Part shown: in pieces, positions 54,221 to 63,908 of the stretch
How positions within the stretch are numbered: position 1 is the stretch's first letter
How the letters are laid out: the number at the start of each line of letters is the position of its first letter
NCBI RefSeq assembly: GCF_001883705.2
Contig: NZ_MDEQ02000004.1
Location: forward strand, 248,001-312,000
Reading direction: 5' to 3'
Length of the DNA stretch: 64,000 nucleotides
DNA from: Burkholderia catarinensis
Lineage (GTDB): Bacteria > Pseudomonadota > Gammaproteobacteria > Burkholderiales > Burkholderiaceae
The notes under the pieces: model-generated
What the model was told of the DNA's origin: nothing
Databases searched by the model: none
Seen by the model: only the letters and a program-made list of their open reading frames with translations
Translations under genes and position numbers: made by a program

Positions 54221-55492
54221 ATGGCGGACAAAAAAGGTTCGAACAGCGAAAAGCTGTTGTATTGCTCGTTTTGCGGAAAGAGTCAGCATGAGGTGAAAAA
54301 ACTCATCGCGGGCCCGTCGGTGTTCATCTGCGATGAATGTATCGACCTCTGCAACGAAATCATTCGCGACGAGGCGGCTGCCGCCGGCGTCGAGGCCAGC
54401 CTGTCCCGGTCGGATCTGCCGAGCCCGCAGGAAATTCGCGACATCCTCGATCAGTACGTGATCGGCCAGGAGCGCGCGAAGAAGATCCTCGCGGTGGCCG
54501 TGTACAACCACTACAAGCGCCTGAAGCATCTCGACAAGAAGGACGACGTCGAGCTGTCGAAGAGCAACATCCTGCTGATCGGCCCGACGGGCTCCGGCAA
54601 GACGCTGCTCGCACAGACGCTCGCGCGGTTGCTGAACGTGCCGTTCGTGATCGCCGATGCGACGACGCTGACCGAAGCCGGCTACGTCGGCGAAGACGTC
54701 GAGAACATCATCCAGAAGCTGTTGCAGAACTGCAACTACGAGGTCGACAAGGCCCAGCGCGGGATCGTCTACATCGACGAAATCGACAAGATCAGCCGCA
54801 AGTCGGACAACCCGTCGATCACGCGCGACGTGTCGGGCGAGGGCGTCCAGCAGGCACTGCTGAAGCTCGTCGAGGGCACGATGGCGTCGGTGCCGCCGCA
54901 GGGCGGCCGCAAGCACCCGAACCAGGATTTCATCCAGGTCGACACGACCAACATCCTGTTCATCTGCGGCGGCGCGTTCGACGGCCTCGAAAAGGTGATC
55001 ACCGATCGTACCGAGAAAACCGGCATCGGCTTCGGCGCGACGGTCAAGAGCAAGCAGGAGCGCGACGCGGGCGAAGTACTGCGCGAGACGGAACCGGAAG
55101 ATCTGATCAAATTCGGTCTGATCCCCGAATTGATCGGCCGTCTGCCGGTGGTCGCGACGCTCGGCAAGCTCGACGAAGCCGCGCTGATGAAGATCCTGGT
55201 CGAGCCGAAGAACGCGCTCGTCAAGCAGTATCACAAGCTGTTCGCGATGGAGCGCGTCGAGCTGGAGATCCGGCCGGGCGCACTGCAGGCAGTCGCCCGC
55301 AAGGCGATCCGCCGCAAGACCGGCGCGCGCGGTTTGCGTTCGATCATCGAACAGGCGTTGCTCGACGTGATGTACGAGCTGCCGACGATGAAAGGGGTCA
55401 GCAAGGTCATCATCGACGAGAACGTCATCGATGGAGACGGCAAGCCCTTGCTGATCTACGAGGACACGCCGAAGGTGGCGGGTTCGAACTGA
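54221..55492 (+). CDS. clpX: ClpX, ATPase subunit of ClpXP
   Basis: AAA+ unfoldase, 423 residues. The N-terminal zinc-binding domain is [30 protein letters not shown]. The ATPase core has Walker A GPTGSGKT, Walker [10 protein letters not shown], and the IGF loop (KTGIGFGA) that docks into ClpP. It lies 164 bp after clpP and 197 bp before lon, with a weak terminator-like hairpin between. Confidence 0.98.
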   Translation: MADKKGSNSEKLLYCSFCGKSQHEVKKLIAGPSVFICDECIDLCNEIIRDEAAAAGVEASLSRSDLPSPQEIRDILDQYVIGQERAKKILAVAVYNHYKRLKHLDKKDDVELSKSNILLIGPTGSGKTLLAQTLARLLNVPFVIADATTLTEAGYVGEDVENIIQKLLQNCNYEVDKAQRGIVYIDEIDKISRKSDNPSITRDVSGEGVQQALLKLVEGTMASVPPQGGRKHPNQDFIQVDTTNILFICGGAFDGLEKVITDRTEKTGIGFGATVKSKQERDAGEVLRETEPEDLIKFGLIPELIGRLPVVATLGKLDEAALMKILVEPKNALVKQYHKLFAMERVELEIRPGALQAVARKAIRRKTGARGLRSIIEQALLDVMYELPTMKGVSKVIIDENVIDGDGKPLLIYEDTPKVAGSN

Positions 55493-55516
55493 CCGGCTGG
55501 CCGACGATGTTCTGCG

Positions 55517-55553
55517 AAAAAGGCCGTTCATGAGTCCGTGGGCGGCTTTTTTT
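55517..55553 (+). terminator. Probable terminator after clpX
   Basis: GGCCG...CGGCC-like imperfect stem (AAAAAGGCCG to GGCGGCTTTTTTT) with a T tract, 25 bp after the clpX stop. The stem is short, so termination may be partial. Confidence 0.5.
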
Positions 55554-55689
55554 CGTTTATCTTGTGGGTAACTCTGACTCGACACGCGGTGGTTACTTTC
55601 TTACCGAATATTTCCCGCACTTGAAGGCTTGCAATTCGTTGTGGCGGCCTCAATTACCGAACAATTGATTCCACTCATGGGGAAATGAA

Positions 55690-58113
55690 ATGTCAGGCAC
55701 CCAACTTCTCCCGCCGGAACGCATCACGCTCCCGCTGCTGCCGCTGCGGGACGTCGTCGTTTTCCCGCACATGGTGATTCCGCTCTTCGTTGGCCGGCCG
55801 AAATCGATCAAGGCCCTCGAAGCAGCGATGGAAGGCGGCAAGCACATCATGCTCGTCGCCCAGAAAACCGCGGCCAAGGACGAGCCGACCGAAAAGGACA
55901 TGTACGAGGTCGGTTGTATCGCCAACATCCTGCAGATGCTGAAGCTGCCGGACGGCACCGTGAAGGTGCTCGTCGAGGGCCTGCAGCGCGCGAAGGCGTT
56001 GTCGATCGAAGAACAGGAGACGCAGTTCTCCTGCGAAGTGATGCCGCTCGAGCCCGATCATGCCGACAGCGCTGAAACGGAAGCGCTGCGCCGCGCGATC
56101 GTGTCGCAGTTCGACCAGTACGTGAAGCTGAACAAGAAGATCCCGCCGGAGATTCTCACGTCGCTGTCGGGTATCGACGAGGCCGGCCGTCTCGCCGACA
56201 TGATCGCCGAGCGCCTGCCGCTGAAGCTCGACCAGAAGCAGCACATCCTCGAGATGTTCCCGGTCATCGAGCGCCTCGAGCACCTGCTCGCGCAACTCGA
56301 AGCCGAGATCGACATCCTGCAGGTCGAAAAGCGCATCCGCGGGCGCGTGAAGCGCCAGATGGAAAAGAGCCAGCGCGAGTACTACCTGAACGAGCAGGTC
56401 AAGGCGATCCAGAAGGAACTGGGCGAGGGCGAGGAAGGCGCCGATCTCGAGGAACTCGAGAAGCGCATCAACGCCGCGCGCATGCCGAAGGAAGCCAAGA
56501 AGAAGGCCGATGCCGAGCTGAAGAAGCTGAAGCTGATGTCGCCGATGTCGGCGGAAGCCACCGTCGTGCGCAACTACATCGACACGCTGATCGGCTTGCC
56601 GTGGCGCAAGAAGAGCAAGGTCAACAACGACCTGTCGAACGCCGAGCAGGTGCTCGACGAGGATCACTTCGGCCTCGAGAAGGTCAAGGAACGCATCCTC
56701 GAGTATCTCGCGGTCCAACAGCGTGTCGACAAGGTCAAGGCGCCGATCCTGTGCCTCGTCGGGCCCCCGGGCGTCGGCAAGACCTCGCTCGGCCAGTCGA
56801 TCGCCCGTGCGACGAACCGCAAGTTCGTCCGGATGGCGCTCGGCGGCGTGCGTGACGAAGCCGAGATCCGCGGCCACCGCCGTACGTATATCGGCTCGAT
56901 GCCGGGCAAGATCCTGCAAAGCCTCGCGAAGGTCGGCGTGCGCAATCCGCTCTTCCTGCTCGACGAAGTTGACAAGATGGGCATGGATTTCCGCGGCGAT
57001 CCGTCGTCGGCGCTGCTCGAGGTGCTCGATCCCGAACAGAACCACACGTTCGCCGACCACTACATCGAGGTCGACTTCGACCTGTCGGACGTGATGTTCG
57101 TCGCGACGTCGAACTCGCTGAACATCCCGCCGCCGCTGCTCGACCGGATGGAAGTGATCCGTCTGTCGGGCTACACGGAAGACGAGAAGGTCAGCATTGC
57201 CCAGCGTTACCTGCTGCCGAAGCAGAAGAAGAACAACGGGCTGAAGGAAGGCGAGATCGACGTCACCGAGCAGGCGATCCGCGACATCATCCGCTACTAC
57301 ACGCGCGAAGCCGGTGTGCGTTCGCTCGAGCGGGAAGTGTCGAAGATCTGCCGCAAGGTCGTGAAGATGCTGCTGCTGAAGAAGGCATCGGGCGCGATCA
57401 AGGTCGACGGCGAGAACCTCGACACGTTCCTCGGCGTGCGCAAGTACGACTTCGGCCTCGCGGCGAAGGAAAACCAGGTCGGTCAGGTGACGGGCCTCGC
57501 GTGGACGGAAGTGGGCGGCGATCTGCTGACGATCGAAGCCGCGGTGATGCCGGGCAAGGGCAACGTGATCCGTACGGGTTCGCTCGGCGACGTGATGAAG
57601 GAGTCGGTCGAGGCGGCGCGTTCGGTCGTGCGCTCGCGTTCGCGCCGTCTGGGCATCAAGGACGAGGCGTTCGAGAAGCAGGACATCCACATCCACGTGC
57701 CGGAAGGTGCGACGCCGAAGGACGGTCCGTCCGCCGGCGGTGCGATGACGACCGCGCTGGTGTCGGTGCTGACGGGTATTCCCGTGCGTGCCGACGTCGC
57801 AATGACGGGCGAAATCACGTTGCGTGGCGAAGTGCTGCCGATCGGCGGGCTGAAGGAAAAGCTGCTGGCCGCGCATCGCGGCGGCATCAAGCTCGTGCTG
57901 ATCCCGGAAGAGAACGTGAAGGATCTCGCGGACATTCCGGACAACGTGAAGAACGCGATCGAGATCGTGCCGGTCCGCTGGATCGACAAGGTGCTGGAGC
58001 TCGCGCTCGAGCGTTCGCCGACTCCGCTGCCGCCGGAAGAAGAAGCGAAGGCAGCGGCGCCGGTCGGCGAGGCGGCGAAGGATGCCGGCTCGACGGAAGT
58101 CGTCAAGCACTGA
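55690..58113 (+). CDS. lon: Endopeptidase La (Lon protease)
   Basis: ATP-dependent serine protease, 807 residues. The N-terminal substrate domain begins [23 protein letters not shown]. The AAA+ domain carries GPPGVGKT and [10 protein letters not shown], and the C-terminal protease has the catalytic serine in [10 protein letters not shown] and lysine in [14 protein letters not shown]. The last 25 residues are an Ala/Glu-rich extension. It closes the tig-clpP-clpX-lon cluster and ends with a strong terminator. Confidence 0.98.
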   Translation: MSGTQLLPPERITLPLLPLRDVVVFPHMVIPLFVGRPKSIKALEAAMEGGKHIMLVAQKTAAKDEPTEKDMYEVGCIANILQMLKLPDGTVKVLVEGLQRAKALSIEEQETQFSCEVMPLEPDHADSAETEALRRAIVSQFDQYVKLNKKIPPEILTSLSGIDEAGRLADMIAERLPLKLDQKQHILEMFPVIERLEHLLAQLEAEIDILQVEKRIRGRVKRQMEKSQREYYLNEQVKAIQKELGEGEEGADLEELEKRINAARMPKEAKKKADAELKKLKLMSPMSAEATVVRNYIDTLIGLPWRKKSKVNNDLSNAEQVLDEDHFGLEKVKERILEYLAVQQRVDKVKAPILCLVGPPGVGKTSLGQSIARATNRKFVRMALGGVRDEAEIRGHRRTYIGSMPGKILQSLAKVGVRNPLFLLDEVDKMGMDFRGDPSSALLEVLDPEQNHTFADHYIEVDFDLSDVMFVATSNSLNIPPPLLDRMEVIRLSGYTEDEKVSIAQRYLLPKQKKNNGLKEGEIDVTEQAIRDIIRYYTREAGVRSLEREVSKICRKVVKMLLLKKASGAIKVDGENLDTFLGVRKYDFGLAAKENQVGQVTGLAWTEVGGDLLTIEAAVMPGKGNVIRTGSLGDVMKESVEAARSVVRSRSRRLGIKDEAFEKQDIHIHVPEGATPKDGPSAGGAMTTALVSVLTGIPVRADVAMTGEITLRGEVLPIGGLKEKLLAAHRGGIKLVLIPEENVKDLADIPDNVKNAIEIVPVRWIDKVLELALERSPTPLPPEEEAKAAAPVGEAAKDAGSTEVVKH

Positions 58114-58150
58114 GACCCTGAACGCCGTCCTTCCTGACGGTTGTTCACGA

Positions 58151-58180
58151 AACCCGCGGCGATGTCCGCGGGTTTTTTTT
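58151..58180 (+). terminator. Rho-independent terminator after lon
   Basis: Stem AACCCGCGG / CCGCGGGTT of 9 bp and a tract of eight T residues, 38 bp after the lon stop codon. Confidence 0.9.
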
Positions 58181-58231
58181 ATGTGCATCGGAAGCGTGTG
58201 CGCGAGCGATCCAAAAAAATCGCGTCGGGGC

Positions 58232-58261
58232 TTGGCAAAATGATCGGGGATGAATTAAACT
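58232..58261 (+). promoter_or_regulatory. tRNA-Val/tRNA-Asp operon promoter
   Basis: TTGGCA (58232-58237) and TAAACT (58256-58261) are 18 bases apart, followed by GC-rich discriminator GCGGGCTCGC. It lies 60 bp before tRNA-Val, as usual for stable RNA promoters. Confidence 0.55.
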
Positions 58262-58320
58262 TGCGGGCTCGCTGATTGTTGATGCGGAAACGCAGATCGC
58301 AGTCAGAACGAATCGGAAAC

Positions 58321-58396
58321 GGGTGCTTAGCTCAGCTGGTAGAGCGGCGCCCTTACAAGGCGTAGGTCGGGGGTTCGAACCCCTCAGCACCCACCA
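58321..58396 (+). tRNA. tRNA-Val(TAC)
   Basis: A 76-nt tRNA with acceptor stem GGGTGCT / AGCACCC, D-loop AGCTGGTAG, anticodon loop TTACAAG giving TAC (valine, GUA/GUG), T-loop GGTTCGAACCC and encoded CCA. It is the first of a tRNA pair between lon and ppiD, replacing the hupB gene seen there in enteric bacteria. Confidence 0.97.
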
Positions 58397-58419
58397 GTTT
58401 CCCGATTCAGCCAGACCCA

Positions 58420-58496
58420 GGAGCGGTAGTTCAGTTGGTTAGAATACCGGCCTGTCACGCCGGGGGTCGCGGGTTCGAGTCCCGTCCGCTCCGCCA
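58420..58496 (+). tRNA. tRNA-Asp(GTC)
   Basis: A 77-nt tRNA with acceptor GGAGCGG / CCGCTCC, anticodon loop CTGTCAC giving GTC (aspartate), T-loop GGTTCGAGTCC and encoded CCA. It is followed by a terminator, and a degenerate second copy of its 3' end and terminator lies 166 bp downstream. Confidence 0.97.
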
Positions 58497-58506
58497 GAAA
58501 ATGAAG

Positions 58507-58530
58507 AAGCCCGCCTTGTGCGGGCTTTTT
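58507..58530 (+). terminator. Rho-independent terminator after tRNA-Asp
   Basis: Stem AAGCCCGC / GCGGGCTT with loop CTTGT and T tract, 10 bp after the tRNA 3' end. Confidence 0.9.
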
Positions 58531-58661
58531 CATTTGTACGTCCAGTTGTTGCGCCCGTTCTCGGGCGCGTGACTGCGGCGCGGAGGAAGCCGCCTGCGCG
58601 GCTTCCGGCGGGACTCGAAGGGATGCGCGTGCACGCGCATCCGCGGCCTGCGGGAGGTAGG

Positions 58662-58682
58662 CGAGTCCTGTCCGCTCCGCCA
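58662..58682 (+). pseudogene. tRNA-Asp 3' end remnant
   Basis: The sequence CGAGTCCTGTCCGCTCCGCC and its final A match the last 21 bases of tRNA-Asp (58476-58496) at 20 of 21 positions. The rest of the tRNA is missing. It is followed by its own terminator, so it looks like the leftover of a tandem tRNA copy or a recombination scar. Confidence 0.8.
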
Positions 58683-58690
58683 AGCAAATG

Positions 58691-58718
58691 AAAATGCCCG
58701 CCCTGTGCGGGCATTTTC
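58691..58718 (+). terminator. Second terminator, copy of the tRNA-Asp terminator
   Basis: Stem AAAATGCCCGC / GCGGGCATTTT, 11 bp, followed by T-rich sequence. It resembles the first terminator in loop and spacing to the tRNA 3' end. Confidence 0.85.
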
Positions 58719-58820
58719 GTTTGTATTTCCGATTGCGCCCGCACGCAGCACGTCTGCTTTTCTCCCGTCCCACCCCGTATGTTGTAATATCGGTCGTTTT
58801 GTCCAATTTTCCCGTCACGC

Positions 58821-60755
58821 ATGCTCGATTTCTTCCGTAATCACCAGCGCCTGATGATGGCGCTCCTGCTCCTGATCGTGTTGCCGGGGCTGGGTTTCGT
58901 CGGGATCCAAGGCTTCCGCGGTTTCTTCGACGATAGCGCGAACGTCGCGGCAGTCAACGGGCACAAGATCACGCGGGTCGAATTCGACGGCGCGTTCCGC
59001 CAGCAGATCGACCAGGCGCGTCAGGCGCTCGGCGGGCAGTTCGACATCAAGATGTTCGATACGCCCGAACACCGCAAGCAAGTGCTCGACGGCCTGATCC
59101 AGCAACGCGTGCTGGCCGACGAGACCCAACGCCTGCACCTTACTGCGTCCGACAATGCCGTGCGCGACGCACTGATGAGCGACCCGATGATCGCGTCGCT
59201 GAAGAAACCCGACGGTTCGATCGACGTCGAGCGCTATGCGCAACTGCTGTCGTTCCAGGGGATGACGCCCGAGCAGTACCAGGAGCGCGTGCGCTACAGC
59301 CTGTCGCTGCAGCAGATTCCGGCCAGCATCGTGTCGAGCGCATTCACGCCGAAGAGCCTCGCGCAACGCCTGTCCGAACTCGCCGCGCAGCAGCGCGAAG
59401 TGCAGGCGCTCGTGCTGAAGACGAGCGACTACGCAGCGAAGGTCCAGCCGACCGACGCGCAGCTCACCGCATACTATGACGCGCACAAGCAGGGCTTCGC
59501 GACGCCGGAGACCGCGACGATCCAGTACCTCGTCTATTCGCCGGCCGCGGCGGCCGCGAGTGCGCAGCCGACCGATGCGGACATCAAGAAGTTTTACGAC
59601 GACAACCCGACGCACTTCCGCACCGAAGCGCAGGTTCGCGTGAGCCACATCTTCATCGCCGCGGCTGGCAGCGCAAGCGCGGCCGACAAGGCCGCAGCGA
59701 AGACGAAGGCGGAGCAACTGCTCGCCGATGTGAAAGCGCATCCGGACCAGTTCGCGCAGATCGCGCAGAAGGACTCGCAGGACGCGCCGTCGGCCGCGAA
59801 GGGCGGCGACCTCGGCTTCATCACGCGCGGTTCGACGGCAGGCGGCAAGGCGTTCGACGATGCCGCGTTCGCGCTCAAGCAGGGCGACGTGAGCGGTATC
59901 GTGCAATCGGATCTCGGCTTCCACATCCTGAAGGCGACCGAAGTGAAGCCGGCGGCCGTCAAGCCGTTCGCGGAAGTGAAGGACCAGATCGCGACCGAGC
60001 TGAAGCAGCAATACGCATCGAAGGCGTTCACGGACAACGCGGAAGGATTCACGTCGACCGTCTACGAAAAGGCGAAGACGCTGCAGCCGGCCGCGGACAA
60101 GTACAAGCTGACGATCCAGACGGCCACCGTCACGCCGACGCCGAATCCGCAACTGCCGCCGACGAGCCCGCTGAACAATCCGAAGTTCCTGGCCGCCGTG
60201 TTTGCAAGCGACTCGGTGAAGAGCCAGAACAACACGCAGGCGATCGACGTCGGCAACAACACGCTGATCTCGGCACGCGTGACCGACTACAAGCCGGCCG
60301 CCGTGCCCGCGCTCGACGCGATCAAGAATGTCGTGCGCCAGAAGGTCGTCGCCGAGCAGGCCGCGGAACTCGCGAAGAAGGACGGCGCGGCGAAGCTCGC
60401 CGAACTGCAGAAGTCGAAGTCGGCCGACGGGTTCGCGCCCGCGCAGAAGGTGGCGCGCACGCAGTCGCAGGGCCTGACGCCGGCTGCGCTCAGCGCCGTC
60501 TACAAGGTCGACGGGAAGGCGCTGCCGGCCTACGTCGGTGTCGATCTCGACGCGGACGGCTATGCGATCTACCGCGTGAATGCGGTGATCCCGGGTTCGG
60601 CGGTCGATCCACAGCAACTGGCGGCCGCGCAGCAGCAGATGGCGCAGGTCGACGCGCAGAGCGAAGGCGAGGCGTATCTCGCCGCGCTGCGCGATCGCTC
60701 GAAGGTGAAGCTGTACGGGGCGACGACCGGCCAGTCGCAGGATGGCGGCAACTGA
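58821..60755 (+). CDS. ppiD: Peptidyl-prolyl isomerase PpiD (SurA N-terminal domain)
   Basis: Inner-membrane anchored periplasmic chaperone, 644 residues. An N-terminal transmembrane helix (LMMALLLLIVLPGLGFVGI) is followed by a SurA-like chaperone domain (about residues 60-270) and a parvulin-type rotamase domain at about 275-370 with RVSHIFIAA, KGGDLGFITRG and LKQGDVSGIVQSDLGFHILKATE. It helps fold outer membrane proteins at the Sec translocon. It is the gene after the lon-tRNA region and ends with a bidirectional terminator. Confidence 0.95.
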   Translation: MLDFFRNHQRLMMALLLLIVLPGLGFVGIQGFRGFFDDSANVAAVNGHKITRVEFDGAFRQQIDQARQALGGQFDIKMFDTPEHRKQVLDGLIQQRVLADETQRLHLTASDNAVRDALMSDPMIASLKKPDGSIDVERYAQLLSFQGMTPEQYQERVRYSLSLQQIPASIVSSAFTPKSLAQRLSELAAQQREVQALVLKTSDYAAKVQPTDAQLTAYYDAHKQGFATPETATIQYLVYSPAAAAASAQPTDADIKKFYDDNPTHFRTEAQVRVSHIFIAAAGSASAADKAAAKTKAEQLLADVKAHPDQFAQIAQKDSQDAPSAAKGGDLGFITRGSTAGGKAFDDAAFALKQGDVSGIVQSDLGFHILKATEVKPAAVKPFAEVKDQIATELKQQYASKAFTDNAEGFTSTVYEKAKTLQPAADKYKLTIQTATVTPTPNPQLPPTSPLNNPKFLAAVFASDSVKSQNNTQAIDVGNNTLISARVTDYKPAAVPALDAIKNVVRQKVVAEQAAELAKKDGAAKLAELQKSKSADGFAPAQKVARTQSQGLTPAALSAVYKVDGKALPAYVGVDLDADGYAIYRVNAVIPGSAVDPQQLAAAQQQMAQVDAQSEGEAYLAALRDRSKVKLYGATTGQSQDGGN

Positions 60756-60780
60756 GCCTGAGCATCGTTTCGTACGCAAC

Positions 60781-60815
60781 AACCAAAAGCCCCGCTTCGA
60801 GCGGGGCTTTTGGTT
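60781..60815. terminator. Bidirectional terminator between ppiD and tesA
   Basis: Perfect 16-bp arms AACCAAAAGCCCCGCT / AGCGGGGCTTTTGGTT with a three-base loop. A and T runs on both sides allow it to end both the ppiD and the converging tesA transcripts. Confidence 0.9.
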
Positions 60816-60834
60816 TTCCGGCGGGGCTGCGTCG

Positions 60835-61509
60835 TCAGCCGCGCGGCTTGCCGAGCAGCGGCTTCAACGCCGGCCAGACATTGTCGAGCAGAATGCCCTG
60901 AGCCCGCTGCGCGGGATGCATCTGGTCGGACTGGAACATCTCGGGCTTGTTCTCGATGCCGGCCAGCAGGAACGGCACGAGCGGCACGCCGAGATCCTTC
61001 GACAGCCGCGTATAGACGGCGTGGAACTTCTGCGTGTAATCGGGGCCGTAATTGGGCGGCACATACATGCCGACCAGCACGACCTGCGCCCGCGCATGCC
61101 GCGCGCCGGCGATGATGTCGCGCAGGTTCTGCTCGGTTGTCGCGAGCGGCACGCCGCGCAGCGCATCGTTCGAACCGAGCTCGACGACGACGATCGACGG
61201 CTTGAGCCGCTGCAGCACCGCGGGCAGCCGCGCACGGCCGCCGCTCGTGGTGTCGCCGCTGACGCTGGCGTTCGCGACGCTATAATCGATTCGCTCGGTC
61301 GTGAGTCGTTGCCGCAGCAATGCCACCCAGCCGGTGTCGCGCGGCAGCCCGTATTCGGCCGACAGGCTGTCGCCGAGCACGACGATCACGGGCTGGCCCG
61401 ATGTCGGGGCCGGCGCCGTCACGGCGCGTGCGGGCGCGGTGACGGCCAGCAGGGTGCCCAGCAGCGCGGCGACCGCCGTGCGTCTTTTCCAGCGAAATGT
61501 CGTGTCCAT
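60835..61509 (-). CDS. tesA: Arylesterase/thioesterase TesA (GDSL/SGNH family)
   Basis: Periplasmic esterase of the SGNH fold, 224 residues. The signal peptide is the first ~28 residues. The blocks are GDSLSAEYGL (nucleophile serine), ELGSNDALRG, MYVPPNYG and the C-terminal FQSDQMHPAQRAQ with the catalytic Asp and His. Its ATG at 61509 overlaps, on the other strand, the start codon of the ABC ATPase gene (the sequence CATG serves both). The same divergent arrangement of tesA and ybbA exists in E. coli. Confidence 0.93.
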   Translation of the reverse strand: MDTTFRWKRRTAVAALLGTLLAVTAPARAVTAPAPTSGQPVIVVLGDSLSAEYGLPRDTGWVALLRQRLTTERIDYSVANASVSGDTTSGGRARLPAVLQRLKPSIVVVELGSNDALRGVPLATTEQNLRDIIAGARHARAQVVLVGMYVPPNYGPDYTQKFHAVYTRLSKDLGVPLVPFLLAGIENKPEMFQSDQMHPAQRAQGILLDNVWPALKPLLGKPRG

Positions 61510-62209
61510 GTTCAAGATTACCGATCCGATCATCGAAGTCCGTGACGTGTGCAAACGGGTTGCCGACGCAACGGGCGAGCTGACGATTCTCGACAGCATC
61601 ACGCTCGCCGTGCGGCCGGGCAGCAGCCTCGCGATCGTCGGCGCGTCGGGGTCGGGCAAATCGACGCTGCTCGGCCTGCTTGCGGGGTTGGACAGCGCGA
61701 CGAGCGGCACGGTTCGCTTGCTCGGACGCGCGCTCGACCAGCTCGACGAGGATGCGCGCGCCGCGCTGCGCAACGGCGCGGTCGGGTTCGTATTCCAGTC
61801 GTTCCAGCTGATGCCGCACCTGACGGCGCTCGAGAACGTGATGCTGCCGCTCGAACTGCAGGGCGGCATCAGCGCGCGCGACGCGGCCGACCGGGCACGG
61901 GCGCTGCTCGTGCAGGTCGGTCTCGGCGAACGCACCGCGCATTATCCGAAGCTGCTGTCGGGCGGCGAGCAGCAGCGCGTCGCGCTGGCACGCGCGTTCG
62001 TCACGCGCCCGGCGATCCTGTTTGCGGACGAGCCGACCGGCAGTCTCGATGCGGCCACCGGCCACGCGGTCATCGACCTGATGTTCGAGCTGAACCGCGC
62101 GCACGGCGCGACGCTCGTGCTCGTCACGCACGATGCCGAACTCGCGCGGCGTTGCGCGACGACGGTGACGATCGACGCCGGACGCATCGTCGCACCGCAC
62201 GCGGTGTAG
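61508..62209 (+). CDS. ABC transporter ATP-binding protein (YbbA/LolD-like)
   Basis: A 233-residue ATP-binding subunit of the MacB/LolD/YbbA class. It has Walker A GASGSGKST, the signature motif LSGGEQQR, Walker B LFADEPTGSLD and the H-loop VTHD. In E. coli the homologue YbbA is followed by the permease YbbP; here pgi lies convergently downstream and no permease is adjacent. Its partner may be encoded elsewhere. The start codon overlaps that of tesA on the opposite strand. Confidence 0.9.
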   Translation: MFKITDPIIEVRDVCKRVADATGELTILDSITLAVRPGSSLAIVGASGSGKSTLLGLLAGLDSATSGTVRLLGRALDQLDEDARAALRNGAVGFVFQSFQLMPHLTALENVMLPLELQGGISARDAADRARALLVQVGLGERTAHYPKLLSGGEQQRVALARAFVTRPAILFADEPTGSLDAATGHAVIDLMFELNRAHGATLVLVTHDAELARRCATTVTIDAGRIVAPHAV

Positions 62210-62227
62210 CGCGACGCTGAATATTCT

Positions 62228-62267
62228 TGCCGGCCGCAACGGGCGGAATCGCCCGGTGTGGCCGGCA
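62228..62267. terminator. Symmetric hairpin between ABC ATPase gene and pgi
   Basis: Outer arms TGCCGGCC / GGCCGGCA (8 bp) enclose an inner hairpin CGGGCG-GAAT-CGCCCG (6 bp), separated by 4-by-4 internal loops. No long T tract follows. It is likely a bidirectional end of the two convergent genes. Confidence 0.45.
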
Positions 62268-62285
62268 TGTGCATGATGCGTTGCG

Positions 62286-63908
62286 TCAGCGCCCGAGCGC
62301 GGCACGCGCGCGCTCGATCAGCGCGGTCGTCGACGAATCGTGCTTTGCCGGATCGATCGACTCGGCCGTCAGGTCGGCTTCGACCACCTTGCCGAGAATC
62401 TTGCCGAGCTCGACGCCCCACTGGTCGAACGGGTTGATGTCCCACACCGTCGCCTGCACGAGCACCTTATGTTCGTAAAGCGCGATCAGCGCGCCGAGCG
62501 TGCGCGGCGTCAGCGCATCGACGAGCAGCGTCGTGGTCGGGCGGTTGCCCGGGAACGTCAGGTGCGGCGCGAGCGCCTCCTTGCCGGGCCCGGCGACCTT
62601 GCGCGCTTCTTCGAGCGTGCGGCCGAGCATCAGTGCCTCGCTCTGCGCGAAGCAGTTCGCGAGCAGCTTCGGATGATGGCTCGCGAGCGGATGCTCGGGC
62701 GTCAGCACCGCGATGAAGTCGATCGGCACGATCGTCGGCCCCTGGTGCAGCATCTGGAAGAACGCATGCTGGCCGTTGGTGCCCGGCTCGCCCCACGTGA
62801 CGGCCGAGGTCGGGTAATCGACGAAGGTGCCGTCCAGGCGCGCGGATTTGCCGTTGCTCTCCATTTCGAGCTGCTGCAGGTACGACGGCAGGTAGTGCAG
62901 CGCTTCCGAATACGGTGCGACGAGATAGCTCTGCGAGCCGAAGAAATTCCGGTACCAGATGCCGATCAGGCCGAGCAGCACCGGCAGGTTGCGCTCGAGC
63001 GGCGCTTCGCGGAAATGGCGATCCATGTCGTTCGCGCCCGCCAGCAGCTCGTCGAATTGCTCGGGGCCGATCGCGATCATGATCGACAGCCCGACCGCCG
63101 ACCACAGCGAATAGCGGCCGCCGACCCAATCCCACATTTCGAATACGTTGTCCGCGGCGATGCCGAACTTCACGACTTCGGCCGGGTTCGCCGACACGCC
63201 GACGAAATGTTTCGCGAGCGCGTCCTCGGGGCAGCCGCGCGTGACGAACCAGTCGCGCAGCGAGCGTGCGTTCGTCATCGTCTCGAGCGTCGTGAAGGTC
63301 TTCGACACGATGATCGCGAGCGTTTCCTCGGGATCGACCTGTTCGAGCACGCGCGCGAGATCGGCGCCGTCGACGTTCGACACGAAGTGGGTCGAGATGT
63401 CGGGTGTCGCGACGTGGTGCAGCGCATGGACGACCATCTTCGGCCCGAGATCGGAGCCGCCGATGCCGATGTTGATCACGTGGCGGATACGCTTGCCCGT
63501 GTAGCCCGTCCACGTGCCGCTGCGCACGGCGCGCGCGAAGGTCGCCATCTTCGCGCGCTCGGCGCTCACCTGCGCGTGGAACGGCGCTTGCGGGTCGGTT
63601 GCGCGCAACGCGGTGTGCAACGCGGCGCGGCCTTCGGTCGGGTTGACGATCTCGCCCGCGAACATCGCGTCGCGGCGCGCTTCGACGCCGGCGTCGCGCG
63701 CGAGCTGCACGAGCAGGCGCAGCGTTTCGTCATTGATGCGGTTCTTCGAGAAATCGGCCGCGAGACCGCCGCCCGGGATCGTGAAGCGTTCGGCGCGAGT
63801 CGGCGCGCGGTCGTTTTCCGGCGCGAACCAGTCGCGCAGCCGGGCGTGGCGGATCTGTTCGAAGTGGGATTGAAGGGCAGTCCAGGCGGGGAGCGAATTC
63901 AGCGTCAT
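62286..63908 (-). CDS. pgi: Glucose-6-phosphate isomerase
   Basis: Interconverts glucose 6-phosphate and fructose 6-phosphate, 540 residues. The substrate-binding signature is [16 protein letters not shown]; the catalytic glutamate and histidine are in the region [18 protein letters not shown], and [23 protein letters not shown] is the C-terminal signature with the active-site lysine. The ATG at 63908 gives standard length; a further in-frame start at 63956 adds residues without family match. It lies in front of the window end, so its upstream promoter region is nearly all visible (63909-64000) but shows no clear element. Confidence 0.98.
   Translation of the reverse strand: MTLNSLPAWTALQSHFEQIRHARLRDWFAPENDRAPTRAERFTIPGGGLAADFSKNRINDETLRLLVQLARDAGVEARRDAMFAGEIVNPTEGRAALHTALRATDPQAPFHAQVSAERAKMATFARAVRSGTWTGYTGKRIRHVINIGIGGSDLGPKMVVHALHHVATPDISTHFVSNVDGADLARVLEQVDPEETLAIIVSKTFTTLETMTNARSLRDWFVTRGCPEDALAKHFVGVSANPAEVVKFGIAADNVFEMWDWVGGRYSLWSAVGLSIMIAIGPEQFDELLAGANDMDRHFREAPLERNLPVLLGLIGIWYRNFFGSQSYLVAPYSEALHYLPSYLQQLEMESNGKSARLDGTFVDYPTSAVTWGEPGTNGQHAFFQMLHQGPTIVPIDFIAVLTPEHPLASHHPKLLANCFAQSEALMLGRTLEEARKVAGPGKEALAPHLTFPGNRPTTTLLVDALTPRTLGALIALYEHKVLVQATVWDINPFDQWGVELGKILGKVVEADLTAESIDPAKHDSSTTALIERARAALGR

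Larger units (their letters stand above)
58497..58820. other. Region between tRNA-Asp and ppiD with duplicated tRNA end
   Basis: 324 bp without a gene. It holds the tRNA terminator, a stretch with a 9-bp GGAAGCCGCC/GGCTTCC-like hairpin, a copy of the last 21 bases of tRNA-Asp at 58662-58682, and a second terminator. The region between the two copies has no detectable tRNA body. Confidence 0.6.

Noticed and set aside
55600-55689. Sigma-32-like heat-shock promoter before lon (CTTGAAG)
   Set aside because: A matching CCCCATNT -10 at the required distance is not present.
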